From: Pseudomonadota bacterium
Lineage (GTDB): Bacteria; Pseudomonadota; Gammaproteobacteria; Steroidobacterales; Steroidobacteraceae
Assembly: GCA_023423935.1 (NCBI GenBank)
Contig: JAFAEQ010000078.1
Coordinates: 124,001-188,000 of the forward strand
Direction of reading: 5' to 3'
DNA: 64,000 bases
Shown here: positions 6,624 to 15,898 of the stretch, in pieces
How positions within the stretch are numbered: position 1 is the first letter of the stretch
Layout: the number at the start of each line of letters is the position of its first letter
The notes under the pieces: model-generated
Databases searched by the model: none
The model's input: the letters and a program-made list of their open reading frames with translations, nothing else
Told to the model about the DNA's origin: nothing
Made by a program: the position numbers and the translations under genes

Positions 6624-9080
6624 TCACGCGTGAGTGACTTGAAGAATGCTGTTGCGGATCTGCTCGTGGAGTACGAGGTGTGCGTCGTCCGCTACAGCAC
6701 TCAGGATCTCATTGAACACGAGCCTGCCTTCCGCGTTGACGTCGATGACTTTGCGGGCGCGCAGCAACTCGATGAAGTTCTTGAACAGCGTTCGATCGAA
6801 GAACTCTGGCGAGTTCAGTTCATGCAGCAGTGAGATGCGTTGAGCCATGAGATGACATTGCATCTCGAGCGTGTCCTGGTTGATGCGACCGCTGCCCGCC
6901 TTGAGCAGCACTGCAATCACCAGGTAATAGCGTTCGATGATCTGCACGGTGATCTGCGCAAGTACCGAGAGCTGCACGGCTTCCGACGAGCCCGTATGCG
7001 GCCGTCGCCAGGTCGTGCCGTCCTCCGATACTTCCAGCAAACCGTGATTGACCAGATCATCGACGACTTCGGCCACCACCGCGTTGAGCTCGGACTCCTC
7101 CCAACGCAGGAAGAGCTCATCACGCACATACGGATAGATGCGGCGGATCAGACGCTGAACATCCGTGGCGGTCATCGTGCGATTGTTGAGGAACGCGCAC
7201 GCAATGAGCGAAGGCATCGCGAGCAGATGCATGACGTTGTTGCGGAAGTAGGTCATGAGGACGGAGGTCTCCTCTGACATCTTCATCACATCGCCGAGCG
7301 GATGCTTCAGGCGCTGCAGTACGTGCATGCGCTCGCCATGACGGATCATCGAAATGCCATCCTGCGAGGTCACCCATACGTAAGGCGAATACGGTGCCTG
7401 CCTCAGCAGCGATGCATACAGTTCGACCTGGCGTGCGAGGTCCGTCTCCAGCATCGCCTGCTTGGGCATCGCGAGCAGCGTGAGTGCCAGCAGATTGATG
7501 GGCGTCGCGCAGGCGGCGCTGTTGATGTTCGTCATGATGCGCGTGGCGAGCTCGTCTACCGCGGGCGCAAGCCACGCAGGACGTTCGTTGCGTTCCATCT
7601 GTCCGCGCGGACGCTCGGGCGCATGACGCTGCAGTACGTCCTCGAGAAAGATCGGATCGCCGAAGCTTACGTGCACCTTGCCGAATCGTTTGCGTAGCGC
7701 CGGCAACGTGCGCAGCATGCCGAGCACCGATTCCTTTTCTTTCGGCTGGCCGGAAAGCTCGCCGATGTAGGTTTTGCCTTCGACCAGGCGTTCGTACCCG
7801 AAGTACACCGGCAGAAAAACGACCGGGCGGCGAGGATCGCGCAGGTAGCTGCGCAGCGTCATCGACAACATGCCGGTTTTCGGCGGAAGCAATCGGCCGG
7901 TGCGACTGCGTCCACCTTCGATGAAGTACTCGATGGAATGACCGCGCGCCATGATCAGCCCCAGATACTTCATGAACACCATGGTGTAGAGCGCATTGCC
8001 CTTGAAGCTGCGCCGCATGAAGAACGCGCCACCTCGACGCAGCAACCGACCGACGACCGGCATGTTCAGATTGATCCCGGCAGCGATATGCGGAATCGCG
8101 TAGCCCTTGAAATAGATCACGTACGAGAGCAGCAGATAATCCATGTGACTGCGATGGCAAGGCACATAGATCACCTCATTGCCATCGGCGATCTTCTGCA
8201 GTTGTTCGAAATTGTGCAGCTCCACACCGTCGTAGAGACGAGTCCAGAACCAGGTCAGTACGCGCGCCAGGAGCGCGACAAACGTGTGCGAATAGTTGGC
8301 TGCGATCTCGCTGATGTAGCCGGTCGCAAGCTTGAGCGCTTCACGCCGCGGGATACGCTTGGCGCGCATCTCATCGAGCATGGCGCGTCTGACGGCTGAT
8401 GTACGCAGAACCTGCGTCGCAATCGTTCGGCGATGCGAAAGGTCGGGCCCGATCGCAGCAGCACGTTGTCGCGCGAGCAAAAGGCGGATCTGTCGAGCGA
8501 TGCGACGAACTGCGCGCGATTCATCGAGACCCTCGCCCATCACGCTGCGCACCGAGACGGGCTCACCGAACTGCACGAACAGGTTTCGTCCGTTGAGCAC
8601 GAGAGAGAGCATGCGACGGAAGCGACCGACACGCTCCCAGTTCTCAGCCAGGAGCAACCGCATCCAGGAATCTTCCATGTCCGGTGCGCGCCCCCAGAAG
8701 ACGCTCACCGGAATCAGATCCACATCGAGCGAGGGATCTTTCTGCACGGCCGCGACCAGATCGCGAAGCGTGTCCGGGATGCGTCGATGCCAGCGCTCAC
8801 TCCAGAACGATGCGCGCCGTTCGAGAAAACAGGCAGATTGCGGTGGCAAAGGCGCACGCAGCGCCTCGAGCGGATCAGGCAGCCCGTTCGCTTGCGCGAC
8901 CTTCTCCAGAACGACGAGATCCGCGGCGCTGCGACGCTCGAGCACGTAGCAGATCGGACGCGGATGCTGCGCATAGCGACGTCGCAGGTCCTCGGGCAGA
9001 ACATGCGGGCGGGCCCAGAGTGAAATGGGGCCGCGCAGCAGCGAGAACAGAAGGCGATCCCATCGGGACTGATCAGCCAT
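6624..9080 (-). CDS. plsB: Glycerol-3-phosphate 1-O-acyltransferase PlsB
   Basis: Membrane-bound acyltransferase that makes 1-acyl-glycerol-3-phosphate, the first step of phospholipid synthesis. With the ATG at 9080 (MADQSRWDRLLFSLL) it is 818 residues, close to the roughly 807 of E. coli PlsB; an upstream ATG at 9122 would add 14 unconserved residues. The HX4D active-site motif is His309 to Asp314 in VPCHRSHMDYLLLS, followed by GAFFMRRSF and the FIEGGRSRTG substrate-binding block, then FLPVYFGYE. The N-terminal 230 residues match the PlsB-specific region (ICYVLERRSAADL, SVFWGRAPD). It is followed on the same strand by pldA, so phospholipid synthesis and outer-leaflet repair genes sit side by side. 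Confidence 0.95.
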   Translation of the reverse strand: MADQSRWDRLLFSLLRGPISLWARPHVLPEDLRRRYAQHPRPICYVLERRSAADLVVLEKVAQANGLPDPLEALRAPLPPQSACFLERRASFWSERWHRRIPDTLRDLVAAVQKDPSLDVDLIPVSVFWGRAPDMEDSWMRLLLAENWERVGRFRRMLSLVLNGRNLFVQFGEPVSVRSVMGEGLDESRAVRRIARQIRLLLARQRAAAIGPDLSHRRTIATQVLRTSAVRRAMLDEMRAKRIPRREALKLATGYISEIAANYSHTFVALLARVLTWFWTRLYDGVELHNFEQLQKIADGNEVIYVPCHRSHMDYLLLSYVIYFKGYAIPHIAAGINLNMPVVGRLLRRGGAFFMRRSFKGNALYTMVFMKYLGLIMARGHSIEYFIEGGRSRTGRLLPPKTGMLSMTLRSYLRDPRRPVVFLPVYFGYERLVEGKTYIGELSGQPKEKESVLGMLRTLPALRKRFGKVHVSFGDPIFLEDVLQRHAPERPRGQMERNERPAWLAPAVDELATRIMTNINSAACATPINLLALTLLAMPKQAMLETDLARQVELYASLLRQAPYSPYVWVTSQDGISMIRHGERMHVLQRLKHPLGDVMKMSEETSVLMTYFRNNVMHLLAMPSLIACAFLNNRTMTATDVQRLIRRIYPYVRDELFLRWEESELNAVVAEVVDDLVNHGLLEVSEDGTTWRRPHTGSSEAVQLSVLAQITVQIIERYYLVIAVLLKAGSGRINQDTLEMQCHLMAQRISLLHELNSPEFFDRTLFKNFIELLRARKVIDVNAEGRLVFNEILSAVADDAHLVLHEQIRNSILQVTHA

Positions 9081-9128
9081 CGAAGCTGGATCGTGAGGAG
9101 TGAATGCAGAGCACGGAAGCAAACACGG

Positions 9129-9350
9129 TTATCGATCCTCTGACGCGTCGCCTTCCTGCGACTGCACCGCTTCATCGATGCCCTGCTTGTGACCATCCAC
9201 GGTGTCCTGCACACCGCGGGCCTTGTCGATCGTGCCAGCCATCTCGCCGAACGCCGTTTCGTTCACGGGCGGGGGTTCACGATCGCTGGCGCCACAACCG
9301 GACAACAGCAGTGTACCTGCGAGGGCAGCACAGAAACGAAGTTGAGCCAT
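9129..9350 (-). CDS. Small lipoprotein, unknown function
   Basis: A 73-residue protein with a clean lipoprotein signal: positively charged start, hydrophobic stretch ALAGTLLLS and lipobox LLSGC with the lipidated Cys at about 19. The mature part of about 54 residues is hydrophilic, probably helical, and has no recognisable domain. It lies just upstream of plsB and downstream of the alpha/beta hydrolase gene on the same strand. Confidence 0.65.
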   Translation of the reverse strand: MAQLRFCAALAGTLLLSGCGASDREPPPVNETAFGEMAGTIDKARGVQDTVDGHKQGIDEAVQSQEGDASEDR

Positions 9351-9405
9351 GGCGGTCCTTCGGCGACGGAAGATGCCGGATGGTAACTTACCTGCTCGCC
9401 GCCAT

Positions 9406-9942
9406 TCACCTTGCAGCCAGTCGCGCGAGAAACAGATCGAACAGATCGCAGATCTCAGGCAGCCGATCGGTCAGGCGATGATCGCTGTCCAGCAAGTGCA
9501 ACGCGCATCGATATTGCCGCGCGAAGCGGATGCTGTTATCGGGCGGCACCGTCGTGTCATTCCAGCCGTGAACGATGTCGACGGGACAACTTGCTGGGAC
9601 CGGCGTGTACTGTTCGTATCCCGGCATATAGAACGCAGGTGCAAGCAGGAACATGCCGAGCGTGTCCACCTGACCGGAAACAGCAGCCGCGACGTGCCCT
9701 CCCAGACTCGAGCCTACGAGCACCACAGGTCCCGGACGTTGCGCGAGAAATCCCGCGAGCTTCGCAACTCTTGCGGCCGGATCGAGTCCGCGATAATCGA
9801 GCGACTCCACGTCGAACCCGCGCTTACGAGCGACAGGCGCCATCGCCGCGATCTTGGTACCCCAGGGCTCACCTTCCAGACCATGCGAGAAAACGACGCA
9901 AGCGGGTGATGAATGATGCGCAGAGGATGATGAAGCGGACAC
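9406..9942 (-). CDS. Alpha/beta hydrolase (YqiA/UPF0227-like)
   Basis: A compact 178-residue serine hydrolase. VVFSHGLEGEPWG gives the oxyanion-hole strand, VLVGSSLGGHVAA the nucleophile elbow with Ser in GSSLGG, IVHGWNDTTVP the acid Asp, and LLDSDHRLTD the catalytic His. The size and lack of a cap domain fit small esterases of the YqiA type; the substrate is unknown. The start is GTG at 9942; the first 13 residues are Ser/His-rich and may not be translated. It sits between ttcA and the small lipoprotein on the same strand. Confidence 0.75.
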   Translation of the reverse strand: MSASSSSAHHSSPACVVFSHGLEGEPWGTKIAAMAPVARKRGFDVESLDYRGLDPAARVAKLAGFLAQRPGPVVLVGSSLGGHVAAAVSGQVDTLGMFLLAPAFYMPGYEQYTPVPASCPVDIVHGWNDTTVPPDNSIRFARQYRCALHLLDSDHRLTDRLPEICDLFDLFLARLAAR

Positions 9943-10061
9943 AGGAGGGTGACACTCTGAATGATGCGAAGGCGGGAAGTCTAAACACCTCCGATCCTGA
10001 CATGCGAGAACCGGCTATCAGGTGAAGGACAAGAGATTGCCCTTCTGACGACCATCACCTG

Positions 10062-10886
10062 TCATTCGTCCAATATTCCCGCATCGCCTTTCTCGGAAGC
10101 CGTCAGCGATCCGAAATCGTGCGTCTTCGGATCCGCAAGATGTGACGTCACGACGTTGCGAAGGCTCGAGAAGATGGACTCGGTGCGACCGGGATACTGC
10201 GCTTCCCATTCGCGCAGCATCTTCTTGATCTCGACTCGCTGCATGTTCTCCTGCGACCCGCACAGCGAGCAGGGAATCAGCGGGAACTCACGAGCACGCG
10301 CGTAGCGCTCGATGTCACGCTCGGCCACATAGGCGAGTGGCCGGATGACAATGTGCCTGCCGTCTTCCGATCGCAGCTTCGGCGGCATGGCCTTGAGCTT
10401 GCCGCCGAAGAACATGTTCAGAAACAGAGTCTCGACGATGTCGTCGCGATGGTGACCCAGGGCGATCTTTGTCACACCGTTCTCGGAGGCGTAGCGATAC
10501 AGAGCACCGCGACGCAATCGTGAGCACAGCCCGCACATGGTCTTGCCTTCGGGAATCACGCGCTTCACGACGCTGTAGGTGTCCTGCTCGATGATGTGAA
10601 ACGGGACGCCCAGAGCAGTGAGATAGTCCGGCAGCACGTGCGCCGGGAAGCCCGGCTGCTTCTGATCCAGATTGACCGCGATGATCTCGAAGCTCACCGG
10701 CGCACTGCGTTTGAGTGAAAGCAGAATGTCGAGCAGCGTGTAAGAGTCCTTCCCGCCGGACAGGCAGACCATCACGCGATCGCCCTCTTCGATCATGCGG
10801 AAGTCTTCGATTGCCCGTCCAACCTCGCCGCGCAGGCGGGCCTGAAGGCGTTTGAAATTGCTGGATGGTTGGGGGACGGCGGACAT
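10062..10886 (-). CDS. ttcA: tRNA 2-thiocytidine(32) synthetase TtcA
   Basis: Thiolates cytidine 32 of certain tRNAs, using ATP and an iron-sulfur cluster. The PP-loop SGGKDS is at residues 43-48 after the family N-terminus LQARLRGEVGRAIEDF. Cluster-ligand cysteines are in TMCGLCSRLRRGALY and in IPCSLCGSQ. It is 274 residues, slightly shorter than the roughly 311 of E. coli TtcA, with the difference at the C-terminus. It lies between the M32 carboxypeptidase gene and the alpha/beta hydrolase gene on the same strand. Confidence 0.94.
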   Translation of the reverse strand: MSAVPQPSSNFKRLQARLRGEVGRAIEDFRMIEEGDRVMVCLSGGKDSYTLLDILLSLKRSAPVSFEIIAVNLDQKQPGFPAHVLPDYLTALGVPFHIIEQDTYSVVKRVIPEGKTMCGLCSRLRRGALYRYASENGVTKIALGHHRDDIVETLFLNMFFGGKLKAMPPKLRSEDGRHIVIRPLAYVAERDIERYARAREFPLIPCSLCGSQENMQRVEIKKMLREWEAQYPGRTESIFSSLRNVVTSHLADPKTHDFGSLTASEKGDAGILDE

Positions 10887-10969
10887 GATGTGAGGAGCTT
10901 AGGTGTCAGGCGGGAGGCAGAGCGGCGGCAGTCTACCGGCCAGCACCGCTAGCCCCTAGTCATAGTGGC

Positions 10970-12463
10970 TCAATCCAGGTACTTACCTTCCACATACCGC
11001 AGCCACGCAGAGGCAGACAGCGGCCTGCCCGTCGCGCGCTCGATGATCTCCGGCATGCTGAGGCTCGCGCCCAAACTGTGCACGTTGGTTCTGAGCCATT
11101 CGAACAATCCCCCGAAATGTCCGGCCGCGATCTCCTGGTCGAGCTCAGGCCGATCGGCCCGCAGGCTCTCATAGAGCTGACCGGCGATGACGGCACCGAT
11201 GGCGTATGAAGGGAAATATCCGAACGAACCGACCGCCCAATGCACGTCCTGCAGGCAACCTTCGGCATCATTCGTGGGCTTCACACCCAGCCGGTCCTGC
11301 ATGCGCGTATTCCACGCCTCGGGAAGATCTCTGACACGGAGCTCGCCTTTGAGCAGCTCGTTCTCGAGCTCATAGCGCAGCAGGATATGTACGGGATAGG
11401 TGACTTCGTCGGCATCCACGCGAATCAGGCTGCGCCGCACCCGGGTCAGCAACCGATACAGATTCTCGACCTCCCATTCGGGGCCGGACACGCCGAATAG
11501 CTTCTCGAGCAGCGGCTTCACATAGGTGAGGAACGGACGATTACGGCAGATCAGCATTTCGAGAAGCAGCGACTGGCTCTCCTGCATGGCCATGCCGCGA
11601 TCTCGCCCGATCGGCAGACCACGCCAAGCCTCAGGCAGTCCCACGTCGTACATGGCATGGCCGGTCTCATGAAGAACGCCCATCAGCCCAGTCAGCGGAT
11701 CCGTCGGATTAAATCGCGTCGTGATGCGGATGTCCCCCGGAGCGCCGCCTGTAAAGGGATGCTCGCTTTCGTCCAGGCGGCCGCGGTCGAAGGGAAAGCC
11801 AATGGCCTTCATGACCTCGATGGCCAGCGCCCGTTGCTTGGATGTCGCAAACCGACCCGAGATCTCGACCGGCGGTTTCGCGGCCTGCAGGTCAATGGCG
11901 TCCTGAATCAAACCGGGCAGCCGCCGCCCAAGCGCCGTGAAAATGGTATCGATCTCCTGCGAACGCAGCCCCGGACTGAACTCATCCGCCAAGGCATCGT
12001 AAGGATCGAGATTGAGCGCCTTGCCAAGCAGATCTGCTTTATTGCGTAACAGGCCCACCACCTCTTCCAGGTGGGGCGCGAAGATCGAAAAGTCCGATTT
12101 CTGTTTCGCCTCGAGCCATTTCACTTCTGCCTTCGACGTCGCCTTCGCAAGTCGCGAGATCAGGTTCTGTGGGGTCGCGATGGCATGCTCGCGCTCCCGC
12201 CGCATCTCCTTCAAATTGGCGATCTGCCAGTCCTCGAGCATCTGCAGGTTGGCGTCGGCGCGATCCAGCAGCCGCGAAACTCGCGGGGAGATGACGATCG
12301 AATGCGACTCCGTCTCCAACGCCGCGAGTTGCTCACCGCGCAGATCGGAGCTGCCGGTCGGCATCATCACCGCCGAATCCCAGCGCAGCACGCTCGCAGC
12401 CGTGCGAAAGGCGTGCAGTCGGCGAAACTCAGCTTCGAGCTGTTGGTAGGGTGTCTGCGGCAT
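10970..12463 (-). CDS. M32 family metallocarboxypeptidase (Taq type)
   Basis: Zinc carboxypeptidase of 497 residues, expected to be cytosolic and to remove C-terminal amino acids from peptides. The zinc motif HExxH is in GVLHETGHAMYDVGL, followed by GRDRGMAMQESQSLLLEM, whose Glu is the third zinc ligand. The N-terminus (YQQLEAEFRRLHAFRTAASVLRWD) and the C-terminal block (AVGSFGYFPSYAIGAVIAGQLY) are characteristic of the M32 family. No signal peptide is visible. The start ATG at 12463 faces the intergenic region with the candidate small RNA. Confidence 0.92.
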   Translation of the reverse strand: MPQTPYQQLEAEFRRLHAFRTAASVLRWDSAVMMPTGSSDLRGEQLAALETESHSIVISPRVSRLLDRADANLQMLEDWQIANLKEMRREREHAIATPQNLISRLAKATSKAEVKWLEAKQKSDFSIFAPHLEEVVGLLRNKADLLGKALNLDPYDALADEFSPGLRSQEIDTIFTALGRRLPGLIQDAIDLQAAKPPVEISGRFATSKQRALAIEVMKAIGFPFDRGRLDESEHPFTGGAPGDIRITTRFNPTDPLTGLMGVLHETGHAMYDVGLPEAWRGLPIGRDRGMAMQESQSLLLEMLICRNRPFLTYVKPLLEKLFGVSGPEWEVENLYRLLTRVRRSLIRVDADEVTYPVHILLRYELENELLKGELRVRDLPEAWNTRMQDRLGVKPTNDAEGCLQDVHWAVGSFGYFPSYAIGAVIAGQLYESLRADRPELDQEIAAGHFGGLFEWLRTNVHSLGASLSMPEIIERATGRPLSASAWLRYVEGKYLD

Positions 12464-12659
12464 TGGAACTCACTTTGCCCGGCGCGGGCTGCGGGCGAAC
12501 CCGCAGGGGGTGCAATGGCCAGAATTTTAGCAAGCTCCGCCGCAGGAACCGACACGAGCAGGGGCGGGGCATTGGAAGCTTTTTATTTACGATTGCAGCC
12601 AAAGAAGGCAGACGACCGGCGCAATCCTTTAAGTAAATCCATGCGAAAAAAATGGAACC

Positions 12660-12757
12660 CAATGCTCCCTCGCAGGTCAGATTGACCGTCCTCCTGCGAG
12701 CGTCTTCGGACGCTTTGGACACCACTTCAAAGACCGCCCTCGTGGCGGTCTTTTTTT
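12660..12757 (+). ncRNA. Candidate plus-strand small RNA, three hairpins plus terminator
   Basis: Within the 303-bp gap 12464-12766 there is no plus-strand gene, yet three stem-loops occur in a row: CTCGCAGG (12669-12676) with CCTGCGAG (12693-12700), enclosing an alternative GGTCA/TGACC stem; AGCGTC-TTCG-GACGCT (12699-12714), with the stable UUCG-type loop; and a terminator (12729-12757). An AT-rich patch at 12580-12590 could hold a promoter, but I found no convincing -35/-10 pair. The 5' end is a guess. It could instead be a 3'-terminal remnant or a decoy on the pump operon's 3' side. Confidence 0.4.
12729..12757 (+). terminator. Intrinsic terminator, plus strand
   Basis: AAGACCGCC, loop CTCGT, GGCGGTCTT, then a run of seven T in total. 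The strong U-tract is only on the plus strand. On the minus strand the hairpin is followed by TCTTTG, so it could also weakly end the RND pump transcript, whose stop codon is 10 bp away. Confidence 0.75.
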
Positions 12758-12766
12758 ATCCTGTCA

Positions 12767-15700
12767 TCAGTGACCTTGGCGTTGAGCCTCGGCAGGCGCC
12801 TGGCGGGCCTCGCGGAGCCTCTCGAGCAAGCGGCTTACGTGCTCCGGGGACTGCGACTTCCGGGCAATGAGCCCGTACAGGGCGGGGACCACGTACAGCG
12901 TCAGAACCAGCGAGAAGGCCACGCCGTAAACGACCACCGCGCCGATGGCCCGGCGACTCTCTGCGCCCGCACCCGAGGCGATCATGAGTGGGACCGCACC
13001 GAACAACGTACACAGGCTCGTCATGAGCACGGGTCGCAAGCGAATCGCTGAGGCCTCGATGATCGCCTCGATGAATTCGACGCCCCGATCCCGCAACTGG
13101 TTTGCGAACTCGACGATCAGAATGCCGTTCTTGGCGGCCAATCCAATCAGCATGATGCAGCCGATCTGACTGAACACATTGATCGTGCCGTTCTGCACCC
13201 ATAGCCCGAGCAACGCGCCGGTCACGGCGAGCGGCACCGTCACCATGATGACGAACGGGTGCCGGAAGCTCTCGAACTGCGCCGCAAGCACCAGGAACAC
13301 GATGACGAGCGACAACAGGAAGGTCACGTACAGTGCCGTCCCCGAGCGCTGGTACTCCCGCGACTCGCCGTCCCAGTTGATCTGCGCTTCCGGCGGCAGG
13401 TCCTCGCGCACGATCCTGGTCAGATCGTCGATCGCCTGACCAAGCGAGTATCCCGGCCCGAGGCTCGCCGAGATCGTCACCGCACGCAGCCGGTTGAACC
13501 GCTTGAGGTCCATCGGACCCGCGGTCTCCTTCAGCTTCACGAGATTCGACAACGGGATCATGGCGCCCGTGCTGTTGGAGCGAACGTAGATGTTTTCCAG
13601 ATCGTTGGGCGTGGCTCGGTCGCTCTCGCGCGCCTGGAGGATGACCCGGTATTCCTCGCCGCGCTCCAGATACGTCGTGACGATGCGCGAGCCCATCATC
13701 GTTTCGAGCGTGCGCCCGACAGACTCGAGCGAAACGCCCAGATCGGCCGCGCGATTACGATCGATGGCGACGTCCATCTGCGGCTTGCGCTCGTAGTAAT
13801 CGGATTCGAGATTGACGAGCCCCGGATTCTCCGCAGCGCGTTCGAGCACGATGTCGCGCCATCTGACCAGCTCTTCGTAGCTCGAGCCACCCAACACTAA
13901 CCGAACCGGTGCGCCACCGCCGCGCACGCCCAGGCCGCCCGGCTCGATGACCGCCACGCGCACGCCCGGGAAATCCGCAACTTTGGTACGCAATCTCTGC
14001 ACGATCTGCGCCGCCGTCTCTTCGCGTTCATCCCACGGATTCAGGGGCAACACGACACGGCCTACGTTCACATCGCCGCCACCACCCCAATTGCCGGTAC
14101 GCACCAGCACGCGACGAGCATTGCCTCGCTTCACTTCATCGCCAGCGACCGCCTCGACCTGCTTCAGGTATCGATCAACGTAGCTCAGACTCGATCCTTC
14201 CGGAGCCGTCACCACCAACTGCACCATCGCGCGATCCTCGCGAGGTGCGTACTCGGTCGGCAGGGATTTATAAAGGACCAGCCCCAACACGACGGCACCC
14301 ACACCCAGCGCGGCGCCGAACCACCAACGGCTCATGCTCCAGCGCAGCGAGCTCTCGTAACGCGCGGACAGCGCATTGAAGAAGCGTTCGACCACGAGCG
14401 TAGTACGACTGCGAACCGATCCGTTCGCGAAGAATTTCGAAGTCATCATCGGCACGAGCGTCAGCGAGATGAGCGCCGAGAACGCGATTGCTGCGGCAAT
14501 CGTGATGCCGAACTCACCGAACAGCCGGCCGAGATTGCCGGGCAGATAGGAAAGCGGCAGGAATACTGCAATGAGTACCAGCGTCGTCGCGACTACCGCG
14601 AAGCCGATCTCGCGGCTGCCATCGACCGCCGCGATCAGCGCCGGCTCGCCTTCTTCGATGCGTCGCATGATGTTCTCGAGCACCACGATCGCATCGTCGA
14701 CCACCAGACCGATCGCGAGCACCGCGCCGAGCAGGGTCAGCACATTGATCGAGAACCCCGCCATGATCATTACGATGGCGGCAGCGATGATCGAGACGGG
14801 AATCGTGATGGCGGGAATGAGCGTCGCACGCAGCGTGCCGAGGAACGCATAGATGACGATCAGCACCAGAATCAGCGCAACGACCAGCGCGTGCATGACC
14901 TCATAAATAGAAGCGTGCACGAAGAGTGAATTGTCGACATTCACTTCCATGCGGATGTCCTCCGGCAGTGTCGCCCGGATCCGCTCCATCTCAGCCTGAA
15001 CGCCTCGAGTCACATCCAATACGTTCGCGGTCGACGTTGGAACGATGGAAAAGCTGATGCCGGTGACACCGTCGGATCGCGACAGCGAGCGCAGATCCTC
15101 CGCGTCGCGTTTCACATCGGCCACCTCGCCCAGTCGAACGAGCGAACCGTCGGCGCCGCGCCCGATCACGAGCTGACGGAAATCTTCCTCGGTATTGAAG
15201 CCGGTGTCGGTTCGCAGAGAGAACTCGCGATTGAGCGACTCGATGCGGCCCGCAGGAAGTTGCAGGTTCTCGCGTCGCAACGCCGCTTCGACGTCCTGGA
15301 CCGTGAGCTGTCGGCCCGCCAGGGCGTGACGATCCAGCCAGATACGCATGGCATAACGGCGCTCACCGTTGATGCGCGCCATGGCCACACCGTCGACGAC
15401 AGAAAAGCGATCGAGCAGGTATCGATCTGCATAGTCATTCAGTTCGAGGACGGAACGCTGATCGCTGGACACGTCGATGTGCATGACCGGATCGGAGTTC
15501 GCATCGACCTTGCTGATCTGCGGCGGATCGGCTTCGTCGGGCAGGTTGTTCTGCACGCGCGACACGCGGTCGCGCACGTCGTTGGCCGCCGATTCGATGT
15601 CGCGGCCGAGTCCGAACTCGATCGTGATACGCGAGCGTTCTTCGGCGCTCGAAGAAGTGATCTTCTCCACGCCCTCCAGGCCCGCCACCTGATCTTCAAT

Positions 15701-15898
15701 GACCTGCGTGATCTTGGATTCGACGACTTCCGCCGTCGCTCCGCGATAGCGGGTGTCGATGCTGACGATGGGCGCGCTGATATCCGGATATTCACGGACA
15801 GGCAGGCGGTTGGCAGCCATCAGACCGATGATGACGAGCAAAAGGCTCACCACCATCGCAAAGACGGGACGACGAACGGAAACCTCGGAGAGGATCAT
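12767..15898 (-). CDS. RND efflux pump inner-membrane transporter (HAE1/AcrB type)
   Basis: Proton-driven drug and solvent efflux pump of 1,043 residues. It starts with the classic MILSEVSVRRPVFAMVV; the proton-relay Asp pair is in LAIGLVVDDAIVVLENIMR (TM4), and FLPLSYLPGNLGRLFGEFG and the C-terminal MLIGLAAKNGILIVEFA are HAE1 motifs. The two large periplasmic loops are intact. The start overlaps the stop of the adaptor gene by 4 bp (ATGA), so the two are translationally coupled. No outer-membrane channel or regulator gene is adjacent, so it probably borrows a TolC-like protein encoded elsewhere. The substrate is not predictable. Confidence 0.92.
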   Translation of the reverse strand: MILSEVSVRRPVFAMVVSLLLVIIGLMAANRLPVREYPDISAPIVSIDTRYRGATAEVVESKITQVIEDQVAGLEGVEKITSSSAEERSRITIEFGLGRDIESAANDVRDRVSRVQNNLPDEADPPQISKVDANSDPVMHIDVSSDQRSVLELNDYADRYLLDRFSVVDGVAMARINGERRYAMRIWLDRHALAGRQLTVQDVEAALRRENLQLPAGRIESLNREFSLRTDTGFNTEEDFRQLVIGRGADGSLVRLGEVADVKRDAEDLRSLSRSDGVTGISFSIVPTSTANVLDVTRGVQAEMERIRATLPEDIRMEVNVDNSLFVHASIYEVMHALVVALILVLIVIYAFLGTLRATLIPAITIPVSIIAAAIVMIMAGFSINVLTLLGAVLAIGLVVDDAIVVLENIMRRIEEGEPALIAAVDGSREIGFAVVATTLVLIAVFLPLSYLPGNLGRLFGEFGITIAAAIAFSALISLTLVPMMTSKFFANGSVRSRTTLVVERFFNALSARYESSLRWSMSRWWFGAALGVGAVVLGLVLYKSLPTEYAPREDRAMVQLVVTAPEGSSLSYVDRYLKQVEAVAGDEVKRGNARRVLVRTGNWGGGGDVNVGRVVLPLNPWDEREETAAQIVQRLRTKVADFPGVRVAVIEPGGLGVRGGGAPVRLVLGGSSYEELVRWRDIVLERAAENPGLVNLESDYYERKPQMDVAIDRNRAADLGVSLESVGRTLETMMGSRIVTTYLERGEEYRVILQARESDRATPNDLENIYVRSNSTGAMIPLSNLVKLKETAGPMDLKRFNRLRAVTISASLGPGYSLGQAIDDLTRIVREDLPPEAQINWDGESREYQRSGTALYVTFLLSLVIVFLVLAAQFESFRHPFVIMVTVPLAVTGALLGLWVQNGTINVFSQIGCIMLIGLAAKNGILIVEFANQLRDRGVEFIEAIIEASAIRLRPVLMTSLCTLFGAVPLMIASGAGAESRRAIGAVVVYGVAFSLVLTLYVVPALYGLIARKSQSPEHVSRLLERLREARQAPAEAQRQGH

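Noticed and set aside
12429..12725. A 98-codon minus-strand frame in the spacer upstream of the M32 carboxypeptidase gene.
   Set aside because: No Shine-Dalgarno sequence or homology, and it overlaps the carboxypeptidase start in another frame.
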